44,465 nucleotides of DNA from Myroides sp. 1354. Lineage in GTDB: Bacteria > Bacteroidota > Bacteroidia > Flavobacteriales > Flavobacteriaceae. The DNA lies in the NCBI RefSeq assembly GCF_030324495.1, contig NZ_JACAGN010000017.1, positions 1 through 44,465 on the forward strand, in the 5' to 3' direction. Shown here in pieces: positions 1 to 9,128 of this stretch; position 1 is the first letter of the stretch; each line of letters opens with the position of its first letter. The notes under the pieces are model-generated. The model saw only the letters and a list, made by a program, of their open reading frames with translations, ran no database searches and was not told where the DNA came from. The translations under genes were made by a program, and so were the position numbers.

Positions 1-2664
1 TTAAATGAAACCCTAACTGTTTTAGGTTATAACGCAACTACAGGAGTCTTGACTTATCAAGATGAAAAAGGCAATACTGTTACCGTAGATGTCAAAGACG
101 CAGTAAAATCTTTTGAAACCGTTACCAGTGTTACCAGTGATGCAACAGCGGGTACGATTACCTTTAAAGATGAAAAGGGAATTGATACAGTAATGGATAT
201 CAAGCAGTTGATTGAATTAAATGAAACCCTAACTGTTTTAGGTTATAACGCAACTACGGGAGTCTTGACTTATCAAGATGAAAAAGGCAATACCGTTACC
301 GTAGATGTCAAAGACGCAGTAAAATCTTTTGAAACCGTTACCAGCGTTACCAGTGATGCAACAGCGGGTACGATTACCTTTAAAGATGAAAAGGGAATTG
401 ATACGGTTTTGGATATCAAGCAGTTGATTACGTTAAATGAAACCTTGACGGTATTAGCCTATGACTCAGCAATTGGAGTATTAATGTATCAAGATGAAAA
501 TGGAGATACTGTAACGATTGATGTCAAAGATACAGTAAAATCCTTTGAAACTTTGACGGTATTAGCTTATGATCAAGGAACTGGAGCATTGACCTATCAA
601 GATGAAAATGGAGATACCGTTACGGTTGATATCAAAGGAGCTGTTCAAAGTCATGAAACCTTGACGGTATTAGCTTATGATCAAGGAACTGGAGCATTGA
701 CCTATCAAGACGAAAAAGGCAATACCGTTACCGTAGATGTCAAAGACGCAGTAAAGTCCTTTGAAACCGTTACTAGCGTTACCAGTGATGCAACTGCGGG
801 TACGATTACCTTTAAAGATGAAAAGGGAATTGATACGGTATTGGATATTAATCAGTTGATTACGTTAAATGAAACCTTGACGGTATTAGCCTATGACTCA
901 GCAATTGGAGTATTAATGTATCAAGATGAAAATGGAGATACTGTAACGATTGATGTCAAAGATACAGTAAAATCCTTTGAAACTTTGACGGTATTAGCTT
1001 ATGATCAAGGAACTGGAGCATTGACCTATCAAGATGAAAATGGAGATACCGTTACGGTTGATATCAAAGGAGCTGTTCAAAGTCATGAAACCTTGACGGT
1101 ATTAGCTTATGATAAAATAACTGGAGCATTGACCTATCAAGATGAAAAAGGCAATACCGTTACCGTAGATGTCAAAGACGCAGTAAAATCCTTTGAAACC
1201 GTTACTAGCGTTACCAGTGATGCAACAGCGGGTACGATTACCTTTAAAAATGAAAAGGGAATTGATACGGTATTGGATATCAATCAGTTGATTACATTGA
1301 CAGAAACTTTAACAGTATTAGCGTATAATACAACTACAGGAGCGTTGACCTATCAAGATGAAAATGGAGATACCGTTACGGTTGATATCAAAGGAGCTGT
1401 TCAAAGTCATGAAACCTTGACGGTATTAGCGTATAATACAACTACAGGAGCGTTGACCTATCAAGATGAAAATGGAGATACTGTAACGGTTGATATCAAA
1501 GGAGCTGTTCAAAGTCATGAAACCTTGACGGTATTAGCTTATGATCAAGGAACTGGAGCGTTGACCTATCAAGATGAAAAAGGCAATACTGTTACCGTAG
1601 ATGTCAAAGGAGCAGTAAAATCCTTTGAAACTGTTACCAGCGTTACCAGTGATGCAACAGCGGGTACGATTACCTTTAAAAATGAAAAGGGAATTGATAC
1701 GGTATTGGATATCAATCAGTTGATTACATTGACAGAAACTTTAACAGTATTAGCGTATAATACAACTACAGGAGCGTTGACCTATCAAGATGAAAATGGA
1801 GATACCGTTACGGTTGATATCAAAGGAGCTGTTCAAAGTCATGAAACCTTGACGGTATTAGCCTATAATTCAACAACAGGAGTATTGACCTATCAAGATG
1901 AAAATTCGAATACAACAACTGTAGATTTAAAAACTGCAATCAAAGCCAATGAAACGGTTACTAAGTTAGTAGATAACCAAGATGGAACATTAACTTATTA
2001 TAGTGAAAATGAGATTGATGATGCAGGTTTGCCTATAGCTAATACAGGAACAACCTTTAAAATACCGATTGCAGAATCTTATGAGTTGACGAGTGCTATA
2101 ACAGGGAAAAATGCCGAAAATACAGCAAGTTTATGGACGTTGAGACAATTTAAAGCAATTCCTATTTATTCTGGAGCAGGTGGTATTTTTATTTATGATA
2201 CAGGTTTAACACCAGTGAAAATTTTCAAAAATACCTTCGACTTAAATATAGAATCTGATGCTTCAAAGTTTATGAATTTTGACTTTTTTGTGGAATGTGA
2301 GGTTCTAACTATGGGCGATAAAATACCCGAGAAAACCATTTTTTCTATGTTAAAGGTTGAGGTTTATATCAATAATACATTGATAAAAGAATTTTTCCCT
2401 CTGCGATTTGAATTTGGAATTCCAGAAGGATATGAAAAGAAAGATGTTAAGCATTATGGAGGAATCTTGACATATGAGGATGAACTACCGTTATATTCTA
2501 CAGGTAATGTATTAGAAATAAGGGTTTCTCCTACAAGAAATAATTTTTCAACATTGTCTAATACAGATGGTCAAGCAGGATATTTTGATGCCTTTCTTAT
2601 GGATGCTAATGTAATGGAAGTTAAAATATCACAACCTGTATTCCATGTATTTGAAAAAATGTAA
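1..2664 (+). CDS. Giant repeat surface protein (adhesin-like), 3' part; 5' end outside window
   Basis: The frame is open from base 1, so this is the C-terminal 887 residues of a larger protein; the first in-window start-like codon (TTG at 49) lies inside a repeat and is not a real start. Codons 3-650 are eighteen complete 36-residue repeats, each beginning ETLTVLAY or ETVTSVTSD and containing an acidic TYQDENGDTVTVD-like core. A degenerate nineteenth follows, then about 237 non-repeat residues with no recognised domain. No type B or type A T9SS sorting domain is visible at the C-terminus (it ends FHVFEKM). The next gene starts 3 nt after the stop, so it is the first in-window gene of a four-gene operon. 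The missing N-terminus probably resembles the protein at 10667 (signal peptide plus VGIGT motif), but that is inference. An adhesin or stalk role is inferred from repeats and context. Confidence 0.85.
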   Translation, partial: LNETLTVLGYNATTGVLTYQDEKGNTVTVDVKDAVKSFETVTSVTSDATAGTITFKDEKGIDTVMDIKQLIELNETLTVLGYNATTGVLTYQDEKGNTVTVDVKDAVKSFETVTSVTSDATAGTITFKDEKGIDTVLDIKQLITLNETLTVLAYDSAIGVLMYQDENGDTVTIDVKDTVKSFETLTVLAYDQGTGALTYQDENGDTVTVDIKGAVQSHETLTVLAYDQGTGALTYQDEKGNTVTVDVKDAVKSFETVTSVTSDATAGTITFKDEKGIDTVLDINQLITLNETLTVLAYDSAIGVLMYQDENGDTVTIDVKDTVKSFETLTVLAYDQGTGALTYQDENGDTVTVDIKGAVQSHETLTVLAYDKITGALTYQDEKGNTVTVDVKDAVKSFETVTSVTSDATAGTITFKNEKGIDTVLDINQLITLTETLTVLAYNTTTGALTYQDENGDTVTVDIKGAVQSHETLTVLAYNTTTGALTYQDENGDTVTVDIKGAVQSHETLTVLAYDQGTGALTYQDEKGNTVTVDVKGAVKSFETVTSVTSDATAGTITFKNEKGIDTVLDINQLITLTETLTVLAYNTTTGALTYQDENGDTVTVDIKGAVQSHETLTVLAYNSTTGVLTYQDENSNTTTVDLKTAIKANETVTKLVDNQDGTLTYYSENEIDDAGLPIANTGTTFKIPIAESYELTSAITGKNAENTASLWTLRQFKAIPIYSGAGGIFIYDTGLTPVKIFKNTFDLNIESDASKFMNFDFFVECEVLTMGDKIPEKTIFSMLKVEVYINNTLIKEFFPLRFEFGIPEGYEKKDVKHYGGILTYEDELPLYSTGNVLEIRVSPTRNNFSTLSNTDGQAGYFDAFLMDANVMEVKISQPVFHVFEKM
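7..1950 (+). repeat. 18 tandem 108-bp (36-residue) coding repeats with 432-bp higher-order period
   Basis: Units start exactly every 108 bp (7, 115, 223, 331 and so on to 1843). There are several subtypes: ETLTVLGYNATTG, ETVTSVTSDATAG, ETLTVLAYDSAIG, ETLTVLAYDQGTG and ETLTVLAYNTTTG. Units 4-7 (331-762) and 8-11 (763-1194) share subtype order, as do 11-13 (1087-1410) and 15-17 (1519-1842), giving a 432-bp super-period. Many units are near-identical at DNA level, so unequal recombination could change copy number in frame. Confidence 0.97.
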
Positions 2665-2667
2665 GCT

Positions 2668-3942
2668 ATGAAAAAGTACGTTCAAGTATTTGTGTGTTTT
2701 TTGGTAGGAGTCTTGCCCATATTTGGGCAGACTCCGTTCCAAAAGACAATGGTCAATCAAGGTACACTAACGATTAGCCCAGAAGCTGTAGTTAGTACCA
2801 GTTATGATTTTGACAATACAGCGAGTGGGATTGTCAAAAATGATGGGACAACCTATTATTACAGTGATTTCAATAACGATAATTTGTATTATCACAATGA
2901 ACAATCTCCTACAGCTCAAGCTATTTTTACTCCGTTGGAAGTGAATCAAGGGTATCAGCAAATTTCCGGTGCTAGTCCTTCAGATTTTTACGACGTTATA
3001 CTAAATAATCCAACGTCAATTATGGGGTTTGATCTTCAAAATGAGATGAATATTAAAGGAAGTTTGGATTTTCAAGACGGAATTATGCAAGTTGATTCCC
3101 TGAAAGGAATGTTGACTTTTTATCCTGGAACAAAGGCGTTAAATCCTGTGGATAAGAGCCACGCAGAAGGTTATGTGGATAAAATAGGCAAAGACAATTT
3201 TACCTATCCCATTGGAGATAAAGGAGTCTATCGTTATGCAAAGATATCATCCGTTCCAAATGAAAAAAATGCGTATCAAAGTAAGTATATTTTAAATGAC
3301 CACGAGTTTTTTAGACAACATAATGAAACGGATAACACCATTAAAATCCTTAATACAAAAGAATATTGGAAAGTAGAGAAATCAAATAATGTTAAAGGGG
3401 ATATACTCTTGACGTTGAGTTGGGATAATCGTACAACAAGTCCTGATGTTTTAGGGGATTCCACGTCTAATTTGCATATTGTACGTTGGGATGAGAATAG
3501 AAAAATTTGGGAAGATCAAGGAGGAATAGTTTCCTCTGAGTTGAAAGAGGTTACCACAGCGATTTCTATTAAGAATTATGGCTATTTTACTTTAGCCAGA
3601 ATTTTAACGCCTTTGTCTCAGGATGTTGAGATAGAGATATTCAATTTTGTAACGGTGAATGCTGATAGTAAAAATGATCACTTTTTGATTAAGAATATTG
3701 AAAACTATCCCAAAAATAAAGTGGAAATATACAACCGTTGGGGAGTTAAAGTGTTTGAAACGGAACAATACAATAACTCGGATAATGCTTTTAGAGGATA
3801 TTCTAACGGACGAGTTACGTTCAAAAAAGGAGAAAAACTACCTACAGGAACATACTTCTATATTCTGACTTATGAGAACCTTGGTGCAAAGGAATCAGTG
3901 GTTGTTAAGAAATCGGGGTATCTCCATTTAGAAACAGAGTAA
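2668..3942 (+). CDS. Secreted protein with type B T9SS (gliding-motility) C-terminal sorting domain
   Basis: A 424-residue protein with signal peptide (residues 1-21, ending LPIFGQ), a beta-rich middle region, and from about residue 322 a CHU_C/gliding motility-associated C-terminal domain. The markers are NxDxKNDHFLI, then VEIYNRWGVKVFE, then LPTGTYFYILTY and a terminal KKSGYLHLE. This domain is known to direct export by T9SS and usually needs a PorP/SprF partner, which is the next gene (12 nt downstream). The ATG lies 3 nt after the repeat-protein stop, suggesting coupled translation. It is a paralogue of the protein at 15570: both share NTKEYWK.EKS, LTLSWD and WED.GGIV motifs. Its job may be to anchor or cap the repeat protein; that is inference. 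Confidence 0.9.
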   Translation: MKKYVQVFVCFLVGVLPIFGQTPFQKTMVNQGTLTISPEAVVSTSYDFDNTASGIVKNDGTTYYYSDFNNDNLYYHNEQSPTAQAIFTPLEVNQGYQQISGASPSDFYDVILNNPTSIMGFDLQNEMNIKGSLDFQDGIMQVDSLKGMLTFYPGTKALNPVDKSHAEGYVDKIGKDNFTYPIGDKGVYRYAKISSVPNEKNAYQSKYILNDHEFFRQHNETDNTIKILNTKEYWKVEKSNNVKGDILLTLSWDNRTTSPDVLGDSTSNLHIVRWDENRKIWEDQGGIVSSELKEVTTAISIKNYGYFTLARILTPLSQDVEIEIFNFVTVNADSKNDHFLIKNIENYPKNKVEIYNRWGVKVFETEQYNNSDNAFRGYSNGRVTFKKGEKLPTGTYFYILTYENLGAKESVVVKKSGYLHLETE

Positions 3943-3954
3943 AAAGAAAAAGCA

Positions 3955-4884
3955 GTGAAAAAGAGAACACTATATTATGGAATCAACTTAGTGCTACTAA
4001 GTTGTCTATCTTGTTTGATGTATGGACAACAAGATCCGCAGTATACACATTATATGTATAATCATTCAGCAATTAATCCAGCTTATGCGGGTAGTCGTGA
4101 AGGGTTGGAAATATTTGGATTGTATCGCGCCCAATGGGTTGGATTAGAAGGAGCTCCTAAAACATCGACTTTGGCATTGAGTACGCCCTTGGGAACTAGT
4201 GGGTTGGGATTAGGTGTGAATTTTACCAATGATCGTTTAGGGGTAATGAGTGAAAATCGTTTGTCTATTGATTTATCGTATGCAATTGACCTGAATTACG
4301 ATTACAAATTGGCTTTTGGATTAAAAGGTACAGGTAATTTACTAGATGTTACGTATAGTGATTTACATATTTATGACGCAACAGATCCAATAGCGAGTAC
4401 AGATATCAGCAATTCATTTACGCCTAATTTAGGTGCGGGGTTGTTTCTTTATTCTGACAAAGCCTATGTAGGTTTATCGGTTCCTAATTTATTCACACAA
4501 TTGCGTTATGATGATAATGAACTGCAAACGCTTCGTCAGAAGATGCATTTGTACCTAACAGGAGGATATGTATTTGATTTGAATTCAAATTTAAAGTTTA
4601 AACCAGCGGCTATGGTTAAGATGGTTGAAGGAGCGCCGCTTCAGGTAGATGTGAGTGCGAATTTTATGTTTATGGAGAAATTTACCTTAGGAGCGGCTTA
4701 CCGCTGGGATGCAGCAGTGAGTGGCATGGTTGGATTCCAAGTAACCAAGGATATCATGATTGGCTATAGTTATGATGCAGATACGACAAAGCTGGCACAT
4801 TATAACTCAGGATCTCATGAAGTTTTTATGCGTTTTAATTTGTTTAACGGCTTTAAGCGTATTACAGCGCCAAGGTTCTTTTAA
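3955..4884 (+). CDS. PorP/SprF-family T9SS outer-membrane protein
   Basis: A 309-residue outer-membrane beta-barrel of the PorP/SprF family, whose members are needed for secretion or attachment of type B sorting-domain proteins. It has a GTG start at 3955, signal peptide (1-25, ending CLMYGQ), then the family's QDPQYTHYMYN..INPAYAGSRE opening and the closing FDxDTTKLxxYNSGSHEVFMRF-like stretch and terminal arginine-phenylalanine residues. The gene sits directly between its probable substrate (2668) and a PorE-like protein (4894; gap 9 nt). A second copy lies at 7845. Confidence 0.92.
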   Translation: MKKRTLYYGINLVLLSCLSCLMYGQQDPQYTHYMYNHSAINPAYAGSREGLEIFGLYRAQWVGLEGAPKTSTLALSTPLGTSGLGLGVNFTNDRLGVMSENRLSIDLSYAIDLNYDYKLAFGLKGTGNLLDVTYSDLHIYDATDPIASTDISNSFTPNLGAGLFLYSDKAYVGLSVPNLFTQLRYDDNELQTLRQKMHLYLTGGYVFDLNSNLKFKPAAMVKMVEGAPLQVDVSANFMFMEKFTLGAAYRWDAAVSGMVGFQVTKDIMIGYSYDADTTKLAHYNSGSHEVFMRFNLFNGFKRITAPRFF

Positions 4885-4893
4885 AAGAAAGTA

Positions 4894-6855
4894 ATGATGG
4901 TAAGAAAATTACAGATAGGATTGCTGAGCTTGATGGTAAGCTTTGGCACCGTAGGATATAGCCAAGTAAAGAAGGAGAAACAAGCTGATGAGAGTTTTGA
5001 TCGTATGGCCTACGCTAATGCAATAGAGCTCTATGAAAACCTAGTCAGTAAAGGATATATTAATACCACAATACTGCAAAAAGTAGGTGATTCTTATTAT
5101 TTTAATGGTAAACTTCCTCTGGCTAATCAGTGGTATACCACACTTTTTGAAGGAGATTACAAAGACAAAAATATAGCAGACTTGCCTTCTGAGTATTACT
5201 ACCGCTTTGCACAAACGCTGAGAAGTGTTGAAGATTATAAGAAATCTCAGGTTTATATGGATAACTTTACCACTTTAGAGCAAAGCGATTCTCGTACGAC
5301 TTTGTATAATAAGGACCGCGATTATTTGTCTCACATTGAAAATCACCCCGATTTGTATGAATTGAAACCTTTGAGCTTCAATTCAGAATATTCAGATTAT
5401 GGCGGTACAATGTTGGGGAATGATTTAGTATTTACCTCTGCTAGAGCTACTGCTATTCCGGGCGAAAGTAACATACACAATTGGACGAATGAGAGCTATA
5501 CTAGCTTGTATCGCACAATCGCAAGTCCACAAGGATATAGCGAACCAGAGCGTTTTTCACTCACTTTAGACTCTCAAGTCAATGATGCAACGGCCGTTTT
5601 TACTCAGGATGGAAAAACAATCTATTTTACTCGAAACAATTCCAAAAACAATGGAAAGAGTAAACAAAATAAGCAACACACCTCAATGTTAAAAATCTAT
5701 AAGGCAGTAAAGCAACAGGATGGGCAGTGGGGACAGGTGGAGGAGTTACCGATCAATTCGGATAATTTCAATACCGCCCATCCGGCTTTAACGCCTGATA
5801 ATAAATGGTTGTATTTTGTTTCTGATCGCCCAGAGAGTGTAGGGGAATCAGATTTGTATCGCGTGGCTTTGCATGCGGATGGAGGATATGGTCAGGTAGA
5901 AAACTTAGGTCTTGATATTAATACCTCAGGACGCGAGAGTTTTCCATTTATTTCCTCCGATTATCAGTTGTATTTTTCCTCTAATGGACACCCTGGATTG
6001 GGAGGATTAGATGTGTTTGAAGCCAAAATTCATCCCGATGGACACCTGAGCTCCATCATCAATATGGGAAAACCAATTAACAGTCCTATGGACGATTTTG
6101 GATTTAGCTTCGACCCTAAACAAAAAAAGGGATTAGTCAGTTCAAATCGTACGGGAGGAGTAGGTGCAGATGATATTTATTTGATTACAGAAAAATCATG
6201 TACACAGATTATAGAAGGAAAAGTGTACGATAAACGCACAAAAGAAGTGCTTTCGAATGCTACAGTCATCATCTCTGATGGATTATATCAAAACTCAGAT
6301 ACAATTCAAACAAATGATACAGGGTATTACAAGAGTTCTATATTGAGTTGTGGACATAAATACCGCATTAAGGCAGAACATCCATCGTATAATACTGTAG
6401 AAGTTGTATTTAATTCGGATCATACACCTGGAGTGAAAACGATGGATATAGGTTTGGAAGGAGAAGTAATTCCAGTGGAAGTAAATGACGACTTGTTTAA
6501 AACATTGAATTTGGCTCCCATTTACTTTGATTTTGATCGTTCAGACATTCGATATGATGCCTCGATAGAATTGATGAAAGTGGTAGAGTTGATGAAGAAA
6601 TATCCAAGTCTAAAGGTTGACATTCGCGCTCATACAGATAGCAAAGGAAAAGATGCTTATAATTTGAGTTTATCAGAACGTCGTGCCCAATCTACAATGC
6701 TTTGGATGATTGAGCAAGGCATTGCACCAAGTCGCTTAAGTGGTCGAGGCTATGGCGAAACGCGTTTACTGAATAAATGTAGCAATGGCATACGTTGTAG
6801 TGATGCAGAACACCAAGAAAATAGACGTAGCGAGTTTATTGTTATTGAAAAATAA
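4894..6855 (+). CDS. PorE-like OmpA-family protein (TPR, beta-propeller, regulatory-like, OmpA domains)
   Basis: 653 residues with signal peptide, TPR-like N-terminus (to about 150), a PD40/beta-propeller section (about 167-430; strands such as KTIYFTRN, WLYFVSDRPES, LYFSSNGHPGLGG), a carboxypeptidase-regulatory-like domain from about 440 (EGKVYDKRT), and a peptidoglycan-binding OmpA domain from about 540 (IYFDFDRSDIR, HTDSKGKDAYNLSLSERRA, GYGE). This domain order is that of Porphyromonas PorE, which works with PorP in T9SS. Here it follows a PorP/SprF gene by 9 nt, so it probably tethers that protein to peptidoglycan. Two ATG codons (4894, 4897) are possible. It closes the operon, with a terminator 70 nt downstream. 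Confidence 0.9.
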   Translation: MMVRKLQIGLLSLMVSFGTVGYSQVKKEKQADESFDRMAYANAIELYENLVSKGYINTTILQKVGDSYYFNGKLPLANQWYTTLFEGDYKDKNIADLPSEYYYRFAQTLRSVEDYKKSQVYMDNFTTLEQSDSRTTLYNKDRDYLSHIENHPDLYELKPLSFNSEYSDYGGTMLGNDLVFTSARATAIPGESNIHNWTNESYTSLYRTIASPQGYSEPERFSLTLDSQVNDATAVFTQDGKTIYFTRNNSKNNGKSKQNKQHTSMLKIYKAVKQQDGQWGQVEELPINSDNFNTAHPALTPDNKWLYFVSDRPESVGESDLYRVALHADGGYGQVENLGLDINTSGRESFPFISSDYQLYFSSNGHPGLGGLDVFEAKIHPDGHLSSIINMGKPINSPMDDFGFSFDPKQKKGLVSSNRTGGVGADDIYLITEKSCTQIIEGKVYDKRTKEVLSNATVIISDGLYQNSDTIQTNDTGYYKSSILSCGHKYRIKAEHPSYNTVEVVFNSDHTPGVKTMDIGLEGEVIPVEVNDDLFKTLNLAPIYFDFDRSDIRYDASIELMKVVELMKKYPSLKVDIRAHTDSKGKDAYNLSLSERRAQSTMLWMIEQGIAPSRLSGRGYGETRLLNKCSNGIRCSDAEHQENRRSEFIVIEK

Positions 6856-6922
6856 AAAGGGAATAGGTAAACTACTTTTAGATCATCTTGCTGAAAGATG
6901 TAAAACAAACAGCAGGAGTACT

Positions 6923-6954
6923 GAAAGCTCCGAAATAAGGAGCTTTCTTTTTTT
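6923..6954 (+). terminator. Rho-independent terminator of the adhesin/T9SS operon
   Basis: A perfect 9-bp stem, gaaagctcc (6923-6931) with ggagctttc (6939-6947), 7-nt loop, followed by a run of seven T. It lies 70 nt after the PorE-like gene. Confidence 0.93.
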
Positions 6955-7352
6955 AAAATTGAAGTTAGATTAAATTTCTAAAAAAACGACAAGAAATAGG
7001 CGCGAAAATTGAAGTAAAAACTACCGTTTAGACCTCTTTTCTTGGGAAATAATCCAAATGTAATCAACAAAATAAAGAAATATTTGGTTTATAGTTTATT
7101 GTTCTTTGAATGACTGTATAGCGTTGTAATTCATCATGAGATGATGTATTGATTTGTATATAAAAATACATGCCCTTTTAGAAGGAATGTATTCATAAAA
7201 GAAATAGATAAAAGGTAAAAAAGAAGACAGTAGTGTGCCGTTTAAAACGAAAAAATAATTTTATTGTTTTTATAAGTATTTGTGCATCTTATAACAAGAA
7301 TACGGGTAAATAGATAGCAGAGGATGTAAGAGGTACACTTATTTTAAAGATG

Positions 7353-7423
7353 AGTAGTTTGTTTGGACGGAGTGAATAAAATCCGTCTATAAACCAAACA
7401 CTACTGTTTTTTTATTTTTTTAA
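7353..7423 (+). terminator. Terminator-like hairpin not attached to any intact gene
   Basis: The arms agtagtttgtttggacgga (7353-7371) and tccgtctataaaccaaacactact (7381-7404 region) pair over most of their length with an internal bulge, followed by a T-rich run (7406-7423). No intact gene ends just upstream, so it may terminate an unseen transcript or mark a deleted gene. Confidence 0.6.
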
Positions 7424-7708
7424 AATTGATCAATTTGTTTAGTTGTTTGGTCAATTTGCAGAGCCTATCTTTTTTTATTTACACTTTATAATCGTTTTTT
7501 TTTGCTGTTTATTGACTTTTGTTCAGCAAAAAAAATGAAAATACTACTTATTAACTAGCGTATTCGAGAGTTATACTTTGTGTTTATTCTAATTCTTGAT
7601 AGAAAAAGTGAAAAGTCTATAGCTGTAGTGATTGTAACTACTTGAAAAGACCAAAGCTTGTTGTTTATGTTGTTATAATCAAGAGGATAAATAAGACGGA
7701 GAATTATA

Positions 7709-7773
7709 GTGAAAAGTTAATCTGTTGTTTCCAAGAAGTATTGCCCATTTATGGGCAAACTTCTTTTGTTTGA
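7709..7773 (+). pseudogene. Possible relic of the signal-peptide region of a type B sorting-domain protein
   Basis: Bases 7741-7770 read LPIYGQTSFV before a stop. This resembles LPIFGQTPFQ at the signal-peptide cleavage site of the protein at 2668. A GTG-AAA-AGT start-like sequence at 7709 is out of frame with it and about 13 nt too close, as expected after a deletion. The relic sits just ahead of the second PorP/SprF, the same order as 2668-3955. The match is short, and ttgcccat/atgggcaa is also a palindrome, so an operator or chance is possible. Confidence 0.4.
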
Positions 7774-7844
7774 ATCAATAGTAAACCGCAGCGATTGCTT
7801 TGATAGTAACCTATTGTATATCAAAATAAATTAATATAAAATCT

Positions 7845-8768
7845 GTGAGAAAACAACTAATTAGTGTAGGCGTGAGCCTTTGGATTTTAGGTGTTGGTTC
7901 GCCTCTTTCTGCGCAACAAAACCCTATGTATACACAATATATGTATAATCCCACCGTAATCAATCCTGCTTATGCAGCTAGTAAAGAATCAATGTGTTTT
8001 TTTGGACTATATCGCAATCAATGGATAGGGATTGATGGAGCTCCCAAAACAGCTAATATAGGCTTTACCACACCATTGAATAATCCCAAGTTGGGATTAG
8101 GTGTAAACTTTGTCAATGATCATATCGGAGCATTAGATGAAAATAGCTTGGCTATTGACCTTGCTTATACATTAGATTTAAATGCACAATACAAATTAGC
8201 AGTTGGATTAAAAGGAACAATGAATTTGTGGAGTATGTCGTATTCTAAATTGAATATTTACGATCAAACGGGACCTTTTGCTTATGAAGATGTAAAAAAT
8301 AAGTTTAGTCCTAATATTGGAGCTGGGGCCTACTTTTTTTCAGATGTGGCTTATTTAGGGCTATCTGTACCAAAAATCTTTAAAGTGGATTATTACGATG
8401 ACATTAAAAGAATCACCATGCGTCAAAAACCTCTTTTTTATATGATGGGAGGTTATGTCTTTGATCTAGGGTCGGATTGGTTATTAAAACCTTCTTTTTT
8501 GTCTAAAATTGGCAGTGGTAAACCGTCATTAGACGTGACTGCGAATGTTCAATTTCAAGAAAAATTCACTATAGGTACAGCTTATCGTTGGAATGCTGGC
8601 ATAAGTGCATTGTTTGGCGTTCAAATTGATACCAATTGGTTTATTGGTTATTCCTATGATTTTGATACGACGAAACTGAACCGATATAATGCTGGATCTC
8701 ATGAAATTTTTATGCGTTTTGATTGGATGGGAAGTTTGGGATCTAAAAGTAAAAGTAGATTTTTCTAA
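7845..8768 (+). CDS. Second PorP/SprF-family T9SS outer-membrane protein (orphan copy)
   Basis: 307 residues with GTG start at 7845, signal peptide ending PLSAQ, then the family opening QNPMYTQYMYN..VINPAYAASKES. The end again carries YSYDFDTTKLNRYNAGSHEIFMRF-type residues and a terminal RFF. It is collinear with the paralogue at 3955 throughout (for example GLYRNQWIGIDGAPKT against GLYRAQWVGLEGAPKT). It has no PorE-like gene after it and no intact substrate gene before it, unlike the first copy. It could serve the sorting-domain protein at 15570, but the pairing is inference. Confidence 0.92.
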   Translation: MRKQLISVGVSLWILGVGSPLSAQQNPMYTQYMYNPTVINPAYAASKESMCFFGLYRNQWIGIDGAPKTANIGFTTPLNNPKLGLGVNFVNDHIGALDENSLAIDLAYTLDLNAQYKLAVGLKGTMNLWSMSYSKLNIYDQTGPFAYEDVKNKFSPNIGAGAYFFSDVAYLGLSVPKIFKVDYYDDIKRITMRQKPLFYMMGGYVFDLGSDWLLKPSFLSKIGSGKPSLDVTANVQFQEKFTIGTAYRWNAGISALFGVQIDTNWFIGYSYDFDTTKLNRYNAGSHEIFMRFDWMGSLGSKSKSRFF

Positions 8769-9128
8769 TTCGGTAAAACAAAGGGAATTAGAGAAGAAAG
8801 AGAAAGAGATACTTGTATAGGCAAAGTAAGAATGTAGAGAGAAAAGTGCTAGTAAAAAGAGGTTAATAGGGGTTAAATAGTAGATGGAAATAGTTTAGTA
8901 CTACTCCAGAATGCATAGAATGAATGATGAAGGAAATAGAATATTGAAGCAACGTTAGAACAGCATTGAAGAACAAGCAAAGCGTTTTTGTTTATTCGCA
9001 ATCAGGAGAATAGAAAAATATTGTGTGTAAAACATAAAACATTGGTGTTGTTAAGTTGTAAGTACTGTAAAGTCCAATTAGCAACTAGTATTATAGGACT
9101 TGTCCTTAAACTTTATCTACAGAATACT
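8769..9128. other. Spacer upstream of the first CI-like regulator; possible operator half-sites
   Basis: About 360 bp without a supported gene. An in-frame extension of the next gene back to a TTG at 8988 exists but is rejected as coding. Near the regulator start, aagtcc (9070-9075) and ggac-tt-gtcc (9096-9105) form related inverted half-sites that could be an operator; nothing proves this. Confidence 0.35.

Larger units (their letters stand above)
6955..7844. other. Gene-poor spacer with hairpin and a possible relic of a secreted-protein gene
   Basis: About 890 bp with no convincing gene. It holds a small inverted repeat (catcat at 7132, atgatg at 7141), a terminator-like hairpin (7353-7423) and near its 3' end a short stretch resembling a signal peptide end (7709-7773), listed separately. 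The position corresponds to that of the operon genes which precede the first PorP/SprF, so gene loss in front of the orphan second PorP/SprF is plausible. Confidence 0.6.

Noticed and set aside
7..1950. CRISPR-like array
   Set aside because: The 108-bp units are coding, in frame and without unique spacers.
6785..6973. Small ORF overlapping the end of the PorE-like gene
   Set aside because: It overlaps the conserved OmpA domain in another frame and runs through the terminator.
8988..9128. N-terminal extension of the first CI-like regulator from a TTG
   Set aside because: The ATG at 9129 gives a protein of exactly the paralogue's length; the extension has no counterpart.
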